Assembly: GCA_016199675.1 (NCBI GenBank)
Contig: JACQGE010000103.1
Location: 1-32,205, forward strand
Source of the DNA: Acidobacteriota bacterium
GTDB lineage: Bacteria > Acidobacteriota > Terriglobia > 2-12-FULL-54-10
Direction: 5' to 3'
DNA: 32,205 nt
The translations under genes were made by a program, and so were the position numbers. Of the stretch, positions 23,793 to 30,950 are shown piece by piece (positions within the stretch are counted from its first letter, which is position 1; each line of letters starts with the position of its first letter). The notes under the pieces are model-generated. The model made no database searches. It was not told the origin of the DNA and saw nothing but the letters and a program-made list of their open reading frames with translations.

Positions 23793-24389
23793 ATGACTGT
23801 AGCAGAAGCAACCATCGTCAAAGGAATTGATGCAAGACAGTTGGAAAGTTTCAACAAACAGTACACGGCTTCCCCCGAGAAGTTTGTGCTCGGACTACAA
23901 GCAAAGACCATGTGGGAGGGGCGAGGACTCGGTAATCTCGGCAAGGTAGGGCCGTGGACTCTCGGAGGCCAGCCCATCGTAAAACCTACGCGAGATTTCT
24001 CGGTGCAGCTTGGCTCGTGGAAAGAGGTTGGCGACGCGATTGGAGTAGAAGGAGCCGATGACAGAATTGAACCCGTAGAAGCGGCCCTTCTGGCGCTGTC
24101 GTCCTGCGTCACCGAGGCCATTACGCTGAACTGCGCTCGCACCGGAGTCCCGCTGGAAGGCCTTGAAGTTACCGCAAACATGGATGTGGATCCGGGACCG
24201 ATCATTGGCGTCAAGGATCCCAGCGACTGGAAGAATAGCCTGAAAGAAATTCGGGTGAATGTAACTGCGCGCGGCAAACTTTCCGAGAGGGACCGGAAAA
24301 TGGTGGAGGAAGGGGCCACCCGATCCCCGGTCCATCACATTTTTAGCAGCGGAAAACAGGTCAGGACGACATTCCGTTATGAGGCGTAG
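23793..24389 (+). CDS. OsmC/Ohr-family protein
   Basis: A 198-aa OsmC-fold protein. The core helix carries PVEAALLALSSCVTEAITLNCARTG with Cys105 at the usual peroxidatic position. In OsmC and Ohr a second Cys normally lies in a CPVxxTL-like motif; here that site is RSPVHHIF with Ser178, so the two-Cys thiol peroxidase mechanism may not apply. Cys114 in the same helix is an extra candidate. A 70-residue N-terminal region precedes the fold, longer than in Ohr. ATG at 23793 follows GGAGG with 5 bp spacing. It is monocistronic by appearance and lies just outside the IS1595 right end. Confidence 0.85.
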   Translation: MTVAEATIVKGIDARQLESFNKQYTASPEKFVLGLQAKTMWEGRGLGNLGKVGPWTLGGQPIVKPTRDFSVQLGSWKEVGDAIGVEGADDRIEPVEAALLALSSCVTEAITLNCARTGVPLEGLEVTANMDVDPGPIIGVKDPSDWKNSLKEIRVNVTARGKLSERDRKMVEEGATRSPVHHIFSSGKQVRTTFRYEA

Positions 24390-24433
24390 AGCGTGATTCG
24401 TTTGCGGTGGGCATCCGCGAGTTTTTAACGACG

Positions 24434-24517
24434 AACCTCAGCGGCTGAAGCTGTATTGAAATTGCAACATATATGGCGCGATTCTCACCCCGGCGCGCTG
24501 AAAACAGCTCGCCGGGG
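24434..24517. repeat. Dispersed palindromic repeat with strong hairpin
   Basis: AACCTCAGCGGCTGAAGCTG at 24434 recurs at 27101 as AACCTCAGCGGCTAAAGCCG. Here it is followed by a strong hairpin: CCCCGGCG-C-GCTG-AAAA-CAGC-T-CGCCGGGG (24488-24517), 12 pairs with one mismatch and an AAAA loop. The stretch lies in the 593-bp gap (24390-24982) after the OsmC-like gene; no gene was recognised in that gap. No T-run follows the hairpin, so it looks more like a repeat element than a terminator. A further 7-bp dyad GTGTTCG / CGAACAC sits at 24587-24605. Confidence 0.65.
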
Positions 24518-24713
24518 GCGCTATGCTGTAAGGGTTGAAATGTAGGCCGGGGCAGACCCTTCAAGGGCGAGCACGGCCTTGATAGCGTGTTCGTTGGCCG
24601 AACACTGGTAAGGAAAATTTCTCTTCTTTTCTATTCCCCTCCATCAAAATAACTCAGGGCGTGCTTGCCGCGCTCGAAAATGCTGGCCGCAATCTATTTC
24701 CCGAATTTTTTAC

Positions 24714-24908
24714 TTGACCCAGCCAACCCCATTTTCATAGCATGGGCATCAGATTCGGAAGATTGCTGTAGAAATTTCCGGACGTGGAAGAGGAATTTCC
24801 GGCAACCGGGGAAAAACGCAAGGCGGGTCTAGTCGAGCGAGTAGAAAAACGGTTTTTGTTCTTTCAGGCGCGATAAGGCTTGGGAAGGCGCTAGTGTTGG
24901 CGCGCCAA
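24714..24908 (+). promoter_or_regulatory. Putative control region of the choice-of-anchor V protein gene
   Basis: TTGACC (24714-24719) is a possible -35 with a weak -10 (CATAGC). Downstream, AATTTCCGG occurs twice as a direct repeat at 24773-24781 and 24794-24802, spaced 21 bp, two helical turns. A perfect 12-bp palindrome TTGGCGCGCCAA lies at 24897-24908, 74 bp before the gene. These could be protein-binding sites. Confidence 0.35.
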
Positions 24909-24982
24909 GAGAGCTGTTTATTGCGTGCTGACAAGAACACGCCAATGAATTGCGGCGTCATCCGGCTGAGGAGGGTAGAAAT

Positions 24983-26962
24983 ATGACGGTAAATCTGCGC
25001 AAGAAAAAACGGGCGATGGTTTTACTCGGTATCGTATGGGGCGGCCTTCTGGTGGCATTCCTGCTCTTCGCGAATTCCGTAGCGCCCCCAGCGGGCAACA
25101 CCGGCGGCTTTGGGGAGCCTACCTGCGCGCAAGCAGGTTGCCATGTCGGGACTGCTGTGAATGGAGTGCCTGGGGGGAGTGTGACCATTAGCGCTCCTTC
25201 GTCTTACACCAGCGGCGCCACCTACCCGATTCACGTCATCGTGACTGACCCTACCGCGCGGCGCTGGGGGTTCGAACTGAGCGCCCGGACACTGAACGGG
25301 CAGCAGGCGGGAATGCTCATTGCGGGCAATGATGGGAACAGCCAATTGCTGAGTCCGATCAATGGGATTCAATACGTAGGGCACACCTTGCAAGGGAGCC
25401 GCGGCGGCGTGACGGGGAGCGTGAGCTTTGATTTCCCTTGGCAAGCTCCCGATGTTTCAGCCGGCCCTATCATCTTCCACGCGGCTGGAGATGGCGCCAA
25501 CAATGATTTCAATACAACGGGGGACCATATCTACACGACCTCAATAACCGTACAACCGGCGTCTGACTCGACGCCCTCCAGTACTTACTACTTCCCTCAT
25601 CTGGCGTTGGGAGGAGGCTGGCAAACTACGCTTACCTATACCAACTATTCTCCCCAAACCGTTAGTTGCGCCACGACCTTTTATTCAGATTCCGGAGGCC
25701 CTCTATCGGTTTCCTTTGGGGGCACAGCAGCGTCCAGCCGCACAGATACGCTTGCACCGGGAGCAGTCCTTCATACCGAAAGCACGGCCGACCTGAATGC
25801 CGCCGAAGTCAGAGGCTGGGCGAAGGCACAGTGCAGTGGGCCGATCAAGGCCAGCTTGCTGTTCCGTTTTTACCAGCAGGGCAAGCCCATAGGCGAGGCC
25901 GGAGTGAATGCCATGACGGAACTGGCGACCAAGTTCGTCACATTCTCCGATCAAACTACCGGAGTTGCCTACGCGAATCCGTCCACTCAGCCAGCCTCAG
26001 TTACCTTTTCTGCCTTTAACTCTGATGGAGTGAAGCTGACTAGCAAAAGTCTGACGCTGTTAGCCGGAGCACATGACGCCGCTAACGTGGGACCTTTTCT
26101 CGGCGTGAGTAGTAGTTTTAGGGGTTCGATTCAGATTGAATCCACGGTTCCCATCGCCAGCTTATCGCTCAATGCCGAGGCCTTTCCGTCTTTCTCCTCT
26201 TTACCTCCAGGGGAACTAGGTACTTCCATCCAGCCACCTCCCGCCGCCTATTATTTCCCTCATCTGGCGTTAGGAGCCGGCTGGCAAACCACGCTGACCT
26301 ATATCAATTTTTCCCCACAAACCGTTACTTGCACGACGACATTCCTTTCTGATTCTGGAAGCCCCTTGTCGGTTTCCTTTGGTGGCGCGGCGGCTTCCAG
26401 CCGCACAGACACACTCGCGGCGGGGGGAGTTCTTCATGAAGAAAGCAAAGCCGACCTGAACGCCCCCGAAGTCAGAGGTTGGGCGAAGGCGCAGTGCAAC
26501 GGGCGGATTAAGGCCAGCCTCCTATTCCGTTTCTACCAGCAGGGCAAGCCCATCGGAGAGGCGGGTGTGAATGCGATGACGACTACGGCCACCAAGTTTG
26601 TTACTTTCTCCGATCAAACCACCGGAGTTGCCTATGCGAATCCATCCACCCAATCAGCCTCCATCACCTTTAATGCTCTTGGCCTGGACGGAATCAAGCT
26701 GGCCAGCAAAAGTTTAACGCTGGCAGCCGGAGCACACGACGCTGCGAACATGGGCCCCTTCCTAGTCCTCAACATCTTCAAGGGTTCTATTCAGGTCATT
26801 TCCACGGTTCCGATTATCAGCTTGTCGCTGAACGCGGAAGCGTTTCCGTCGTTTTCTTCTTTGCCTGCCGGGGAACTGGACGACTCCACTCCGCTGGCAA
26901 CTGGCGAGAACAGTAACCCGGGCCCAGAACCGCCCCCGCCGGACTACAGTTATGGCTATTAA
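24983..26962 (+). CDS. Exported choice-of-anchor V protein with CX4CH motif and duplicated domain
   Basis: A 659-aa secreted protein. A signal/anchor segment spans residues 10-31 (AMVLLGIVWGGLLVAFLLFA). A choice-of-anchor V / reeler-like domain follows, with PTCAQAGCHVG: Cys48, Cys53 and His54 form CX4CH, a possible unusual haem-c site. WGFELSAR and QAGML are typical of the domain. Two near-identical 221-aa modules come next, from residues 202 and 423, each beginning YYFPHLALG and ending SLSLNAEAFPSFSSLP, with two conserved Cys that could form a disulfide. The end is Pro-rich. I chose ATG at 24983, preceded by GAGGAGGG. It is probably extracytoplasmic; function unknown. The next gene also encodes a CXXCH protein. 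Confidence 0.82.
   Translation: MTVNLRKKKRAMVLLGIVWGGLLVAFLLFANSVAPPAGNTGGFGEPTCAQAGCHVGTAVNGVPGGSVTISAPSSYTSGATYPIHVIVTDPTARRWGFELSARTLNGQQAGMLIAGNDGNSQLLSPINGIQYVGHTLQGSRGGVTGSVSFDFPWQAPDVSAGPIIFHAAGDGANNDFNTTGDHIYTTSITVQPASDSTPSSTYYFPHLALGGGWQTTLTYTNYSPQTVSCATTFYSDSGGPLSVSFGGTAASSRTDTLAPGAVLHTESTADLNAAEVRGWAKAQCSGPIKASLLFRFYQQGKPIGEAGVNAMTELATKFVTFSDQTTGVAYANPSTQPASVTFSAFNSDGVKLTSKSLTLLAGAHDAANVGPFLGVSSSFRGSIQIESTVPIASLSLNAEAFPSFSSLPPGELGTSIQPPPAAYYFPHLALGAGWQTTLTYINFSPQTVTCTTTFLSDSGSPLSVSFGGAAASSRTDTLAAGGVLHEESKADLNAPEVRGWAKAQCNGRIKASLLFRFYQQGKPIGEAGVNAMTTTATKFVTFSDQTTGVAYANPSTQSASITFNALGLDGIKLASKSLTLAAGAHDAANMGPFLVLNIFKGSIQVISTVPIISLSLNAEAFPSFSSLPAGELDDSTPLATGENSNPGPEPPPPDYSYGY
25586..26911 (+). 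repeat. In-frame 663-bp tandem duplication within the coding sequence
   Basis: Copy 1 starts at 25586 and copy 2 at 26249; the offset is 663 bp, or 221 codons. Long stretches are nearly identical at the DNA level (for example the part encoding LLFRFYQQGKPIGEAGVNAM), with scattered changes. The duplication is recent or kept similar by gene conversion. Confidence 0.9.
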
Positions 26963-27060
26963 GATTTGACGAGAAAGATTGACAGGCAACCGTGATTGGG
27001 GCGCGATGGATCAAGTTGTCAGTTGCCTGATCAGAACAAGGGCTAGAGCATTTTTACAAA

Positions 27061-27176
27061 TGGTGTAGACCGCGCTGGTGTCCGTGGGCTTTGGAAAACA
27101 AACCTCAGCGGCTAAAGCCGTAAAATTTTACGGCGGTTACGGCATGGCTGAAGCCATGCCCTGACGGTCTACACCA
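27061..27176. mobile_element. 116-bp palindromic element with 12-bp terminal inverted repeats (MITE-like)
   Basis: TGGTGTAGACCG (27061-27072) and CGGTCTACACCA (27165-27176) are perfect 12-bp terminal inverted repeats. Inside lie three more palindromes: CGGCTAAAGCCG (27109-27120), CCGTAAAATTTTACGG (27118-27133) and GGCATGGCTGAAGCCATGCC (27141-27160). It has no ORF. Part of it (27101-27122) is shared with the repeat at 24434. It sits 34 bp before the next gene, whose 5' region it may shape. Confidence 0.7.
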
Positions 27177-27210
27177 AAAGTGAAAACGCTCTTAGGAGGA
27201 ATTGGAACCA

Positions 27211-28455
27211 TTGAGGAGGAAAATTCAAGGAGTCGCTTTTTTTTTGTCGATGGCAGCGGCTTTTCTGAACCCGGCTACCGCCCAGGCGCTCCCCGCCTTC
27301 ATGCTGCGGTTCTCCCAGGACCCGTTTTCGCTGCCGGAGATGCGCAATCAATGTTCCACCTGCCACCTCAACCCCCAAGGGGGCGGCCCCCGGAATCCGT
27401 TTGGGACTGCTTTTGAGCAAAACAAACACATCGTAACACCGGAATTCCGCCGAGCCTGGCCCAGCCATTTTCTGCCGAATATATCTTCCGAGGCTGTGCC
27501 TGCCGGGGCGGGCGAAATCAAGGCGATTTTTCTTCCGGGCGAGCGAGAAACCATTCTGGAAATCAACGGAGAGTACTTCCGACTGCGCCCAGGAGAGGCC
27601 AAACTGGAGAAGATCACTCCTGAAGAAGCAGCGAGTCTGATGGCTGCTCCGCCGCCACCTCCCGCCCCTCCGGCAGAGCCGAAACTGCCTCTGCGGGATC
27701 AGCCGACCTTCGACCATTATCTGGTTAATCTGCCAACGACACTCCCTTATCAACAGGGCCGCTTCAGCATGCGCTTCACGCATCGCTTCACGCAACCGGT
27801 GCTGATTGCAGGGAAGGGATGTGACGGCTGTGGCGATCTCGGCAACCTGTATGGGCTGGATAGCTTTTCTTTTTCTTCCTTCGGGGGAGAATATGGAATT
27901 ACCGACCGACTCGCCGCGACGGTCTATCGCAGCCCTTTGGATAAGACCATTGAAATGGGAGGGGTTGTTCAGTTGCTGCGCCAGCAGGGCCGAGAACCGC
28001 TCTCGGCAGCAGTACGGGTTAGTGTCGAAGGCCGAAATAACTTCCAGGATTTTTACACCACCAACCTGGTCTTTCCTGTCTCCCGGGCCATCTCGAACGT
28101 AGCGGAGCTCTTCGTAGTCCCGATGATGAATTTTAATGCCAACCCTTTTGCCTCCTTGGCCTCGCCGTTGGCGCCCGAAGGGAAGAAACGTCGCCATCAA
28201 GGGGCGGTGGGTCTGGGAACCAGCATCCGCTTCCGGCCCCGCAGCGCGTTTGTAGCCGAGTGGATGCCGCGAGTGACGGGGTTTCACGAGCAGGACAGCC
28301 GCAATACGGTTTCCTTCGGAATCCTGCGCAGCACGAACGCCCACGTCTTTGAATTCGTTTTGACCAATTCCTGGGGGACCACCACCAGCCGCGCCGCCAG
28401 CTTCGGGACGATGAACTTTGCCCTTGGTTTCAATCTTTACCGACGCCTCCGCTGA
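27211..28455 (+). CDS. DUF5777-like beta-barrel protein with N-terminal cytochrome c-type CXXCH motif
   Basis: A 414-aa exported protein. The signal peptide is residues 1-25 (VAFFLSMAAAFLNPATAQA). Next is a short cytochrome-like segment with Cys48-ST-Cys51-His52 in RNQCSTCHLNPQGGG. After a Pro-rich linker (APPPPPAPPAEP, about residue 145), the C-terminal two-thirds resembles DUF5777-type barrels: RFSMRFTHRFTQPV, NLYGLDSFSFSSFGGEYG, FVAEWMPRV and HVFEFVLTNSWGTT. It may sit in the outer membrane with a haem facing the periplasm, but no partner or reaction is known. TTG at 27211 is preferred because AGGAGG lies 11 bp upstream; TTG at 27202 is too close to it. The neighbouring CX4CH protein may act with it. 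Confidence 0.8.
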   Translation: MRRKIQGVAFFLSMAAAFLNPATAQALPAFMLRFSQDPFSLPEMRNQCSTCHLNPQGGGPRNPFGTAFEQNKHIVTPEFRRAWPSHFLPNISSEAVPAGAGEIKAIFLPGERETILEINGEYFRLRPGEAKLEKITPEEAASLMAAPPPPPAPPAEPKLPLRDQPTFDHYLVNLPTTLPYQQGRFSMRFTHRFTQPVLIAGKGCDGCGDLGNLYGLDSFSFSSFGGEYGITDRLAATVYRSPLDKTIEMGGVVQLLRQQGREPLSAAVRVSVEGRNNFQDFYTTNLVFPVSRAISNVAELFVVPMMNFNANPFASLASPLAPEGKKRRHQGAVGLGTSIRFRPRSAFVAEWMPRVTGFHEQDSRNTVSFGILRSTNAHVFEFVLTNSWGTTTSRAASFGTMNFALGFNLYRRLR

Positions 28456-28460
28456 ATAGT

Positions 28461-28480
28461 CTCCTGCCCTGCATCAGGAG
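28461..28480 (+). terminator. Candidate hairpin after the beta-barrel gene
   Basis: CTCCTG (28461-28466) pairs with CAGGAG (28475-28480) across an 8-base loop, 6 bp after the stop. No T-run follows, so it is a weak terminator candidate. Confidence 0.25.
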
Positions 28481-28650
28481 CTTAGCGCGTTGCTCCTGCT
28501 CCTGTGGAATCGGAATCTGTCGTTTGCCATTATGGGGGTTGCATTGAGCCTGCGGTGCGGCTATTGTTTCCTTGACGCTTCGCAAATGGTATTTGCGGGG
28601 TTTCAGCAAACAAGTCCGCGAGCTTAGGCCCGTGTTCGGAGGCAAAGAAT

Positions 28651-29172
28651 ATGGCGAGTTTGACCGAACGAATGATCCGCGCCGCCAAGTTGGATGTCAG
28701 TCTTTATGAAGAAGTGGAGGCGGATCACAACGCCATGAGGCAGGCCATGTTCGTCGTGATACTTTCCAGCCTGGCTCTGGGGATTAGCTCGCTTTCCCGC
28801 ATTGGTGTCCGGGGATTGGTTTGGGGGACGATCGCTGCCTTGATGGGCTGGTTTATCTGGGCATTTCTCACGTACTTTATCGGAACTCGTATCCTGCCGG
28901 AAGCGCAGACTGAAGCCGACATGGGACAACTGCTGCGCACGATTGGGTTCTCGAGTTCTCCTGGGATTCTGCGGGTATTGGGCGTTGTTCCGACGCTCTG
29001 GGGCCTGGTTGCTTTTGTAACCTCTATCTGGATGCTGATTGCGATGGTGATTGCAGTGCGGCAGGCCCTGGACTATCGTAGCACACTGCGCGCCGTAGGA
29101 GTTTGCCTCCTGGGCTGGCTTGTCCAAGGGATTGTCCTGTACGTTCTCTATGGAATTTCCAGGACGGCCTAA
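28651..29172 (+). CDS. Yip1-family small membrane protein
   Basis: A 173-aa integral membrane protein with a soluble N-terminus (MASLTERMIRAAKLDVSLYE) and about four to five hydrophobic segments, starting with AMFVVILSSLALGI and ending with VGVCLLGWLVQGIVLYVLYG. The pattern, including TYFIGTRILPEAQTEADMGQ and LLRTIGFSSSPGILRVLG, fits bacterial YIP1-domain proteins, whose role is unknown. ATG at 28651 follows GGAGG with 8 bp spacing. It precedes the uppS cluster by 131 bp and is probably separate from it. Confidence 0.75.
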   Translation: MASLTERMIRAAKLDVSLYEEVEADHNAMRQAMFVVILSSLALGISSLSRIGVRGLVWGTIAALMGWFIWAFLTYFIGTRILPEAQTEADMGQLLRTIGFSSSPGILRVLGVVPTLWGLVAFVTSIWMLIAMVIAVRQALDYRSTLRAVGVCLLGWLVQGIVLYVLYGISRTA

Positions 29173-29245
29173 TCGAGAAAAGCGACCAGCGACAACGGAG
29201 TTTGATCCGGATTTTTCTTAGCACTATCCCACGGCCTAAAAGACC

Positions 29246-29274
29246 TTGCGAGAGTAGGAGTTCTAGGTTATTCT
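29246..29274 (+). promoter_or_regulatory. Candidate promoter of the uppS-cdsA-dxr-rseP cluster
   Basis: TTGCGA (29246-29251) and TATTCT (29269-29274), 17 bp apart, each match the consensus at 4 of 6 positions, 29 bp before the uppS start. Confidence 0.4.
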
Positions 29275-29303
29275 GAAAAACTGTAGGATTATTGAGGGTT
29301 AAT

Positions 29304-30092
29304 ATGAGTTCATTGCAATTATCAGCGTTGCGGGGCACAGAAGAGGCAGAATCAGACTTGGTGGCGCAGATTGATTTAGCGCGGCTTCCGCGGCACATTG
29401 CCATTATCATGGACGGGAACGGGCGGTGGGCACGGCGGCGCCGTTTGCCTCGAATTGCAGGCCATCGAGCAGGCGCCCAGGCCGTGCGGGAGACCGTGGA
29501 AATCTGTTCCCAACTGGGGGTTACTGCGCTAACGTTGTACGCTTTCTCCACGGAGAACTGGAAGCGGCCGCAGAACGAAATTGACACTCTCATGGGGTTG
29601 CTCCGAGAGTACCTTCGCAAAGAGCTGGCGGAGATTCATCGCAACAATATCCGATTGCAAATCCTGGGCCACTACGAACAAATTCCTCCTGAAGTGTGCC
29701 AAGATCTGGAAGATGCCTTGCAGCAAACTGCTCAAAATACGGGAATGGTGCTCAACGTGGCCTTGAATTATAGCGCCCGTACGGAGCTCGTGGATGCGTT
29801 CAATGCCATTTTGGACCGAATGAGAGACAATGGGAACCGGACCAGGGAAATAACCGAGCAGATGATCGCGGAACATCTGTACACCCGCGGATTGCCGGAC
29901 CCCGATCTTTTGATTCGGACGAGCGGCGAGATGCGAGTCAGCAATTTTCTGCTCTGGCAGATTGCTTACGCGGAGATCTGGGTCACCGAGACCTGCTGGC
30001 CCGACTTTACCCGGCGGCACTTGTTACAGGCCATCCTTGACTTTCAGAAGCGTGAACGCCGCTACGGCGGTTTGGGACACAACGGAGCCTGA
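29304..30092 (+). CDS. uppS: Isoprenyl transferase (undecaprenyl diphosphate synthase)
   Basis: UppS extends farnesyl diphosphate with isopentenyl diphosphate in cis, giving the C55 carrier lipid for peptidoglycan and other envelope polymers. The 262-aa protein has the P-loop-like catalytic motif HIAIIMDGNGRWA with Asp37, then AGHRAGAQAVRE, TLYAFSTENWKRP and DPDLLIRTSGEMRVSNFLLW. A 30-residue N-terminal extension precedes the core. ATG at 29304 follows GAGGG with 5 bp spacing; an upstream in-frame TTG at 29292 is not needed. First gene of the cluster, 7 bp before cdsA. Confidence 0.96.
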   Translation: MSSLQLSALRGTEEAESDLVAQIDLARLPRHIAIIMDGNGRWARRRRLPRIAGHRAGAQAVRETVEICSQLGVTALTLYAFSTENWKRPQNEIDTLMGLLREYLRKELAEIHRNNIRLQILGHYEQIPPEVCQDLEDALQQTAQNTGMVLNVALNYSARTELVDAFNAILDRMRDNGNRTREITEQMIAEHLYTRGLPDPDLLIRTSGEMRVSNFLLWQIAYAEIWVTETCWPDFTRRHLLQAILDFQKRERRYGGLGHNGA

Positions 30093-30099
30093 GCCGCCA

Positions 30100-30936
30100 A
30101 TGCGGCGCATCTTCACCGCAGTCATCCTCATTCCTCTAGTCGTTTACCCCGTTCTGTATGGTCCCTTGTATTTATTGGTTGGGATGCAGTTGCTCTGCAC
30201 GGTTTTGGGCCTTTGGGAGGCCTTCCGTTTGTTGCGCGCGATTAGCGCCCCAGCGATGATTGGCTTCCCCCTGATGGAGGTGACTGGTTATCCGGGAGGC
30301 CTCTTATTCGCCTTGGTATTTTCTCAAGTGGACCCGTCCATTGGAGCCAACAAAGAGATGATGACGGCCCTCGTCGTATTGTCCTCGATTGCGTCGGTGG
30401 CAATTTTGGCATTGGCACTGACCCTTGGCCATGAAATTCGCAGGTTAAGCGAAGGGGGAGCCACCTTCCTCGCAGTGATGTACGTTGCTGTTCCGTTAGG
30501 TCTATTGGTCTGGGTCTGGCGCCAGCCAGACGGGCCGTTCCACCTTCTCTTCGCTCTTGTTGTCATCTGGACCAGCGATACGGCTGGTTATTTCATTGGG
30601 AAAAAATTCGGGAAGCACAAATCATCACCGCGTATCAGCCCAAACAAAACGTGGGAGGGTACCATCGCGTCTTTTGTTGCAGCGTTGTTGGTTGGATATA
30701 TTACCGCACGCTATTTTTGGGGCGGAGACGATTACTTTGAACCGATGGCGCTGGCAGCATTCCTCAATGTGGCTGGGCAGCTTGGCGATTTGGCTGAGTC
30801 TGGCTTGAAACGGAGGGCGGGTGTGAAGGACTCCTCTAACCTTATCCCTGGGCACGGGGGGGTGCTGGATCGGATTGATGCTTTGCTATTTGCCGCGCCC
30901 GTTTTGTGGTACTATTGGATGGGGAAAACATTCTAG
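30100..30936 (+). CDS. cdsA: Phosphatidate cytidylyltransferase (CDP-diacylglycerol synthase)
   Basis: CdsA makes CDP-diacylglycerol from phosphatidate and CTP for phospholipid synthesis. The 278-aa protein has multiple membrane segments and the C-terminal family signature LKRRAGVKDSSNLIPGHGG followed by VLDRIDALLFAAP. ISPNKTWEGT is also typical. ATG at 30100 lies 7 bp after the uppS stop and gives the usual MRRIFTAVILIPLV start. No strong ribosome site is visible, so coupling to uppS is likely. dxr begins 14 bp after its stop. Confidence 0.96.
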   Translation: MRRIFTAVILIPLVVYPVLYGPLYLLVGMQLLCTVLGLWEAFRLLRAISAPAMIGFPLMEVTGYPGGLLFALVFSQVDPSIGANKEMMTALVVLSSIASVAILALALTLGHEIRRLSEGGATFLAVMYVAVPLGLLVWVWRQPDGPFHLLFALVVIWTSDTAGYFIGKKFGKHKSSPRISPNKTWEGTIASFVAALLVGYITARYFWGGDDYFEPMALAAFLNVAGQLGDLAESGLKRRAGVKDSSNLIPGHGGVLDRIDALLFAAPVLWYYWMGKTF

Positions 30937-30950
30937 GGTCTTCTAACTAC

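Noticed and set aside
24488-24517. Rho-independent terminator of the OsmC-like gene
   Set aside because: The hairpin is strong but lies about 100 bp after the stop, has no T-run and belongs to a dispersed repeat.
27169-28344. 391-codon minus-strand frame opposite the beta-barrel gene
   Set aside because: It mirrors a gene with signal peptide, CXXCH and barrel motifs; the antisense translation is arginine-rich and featureless.
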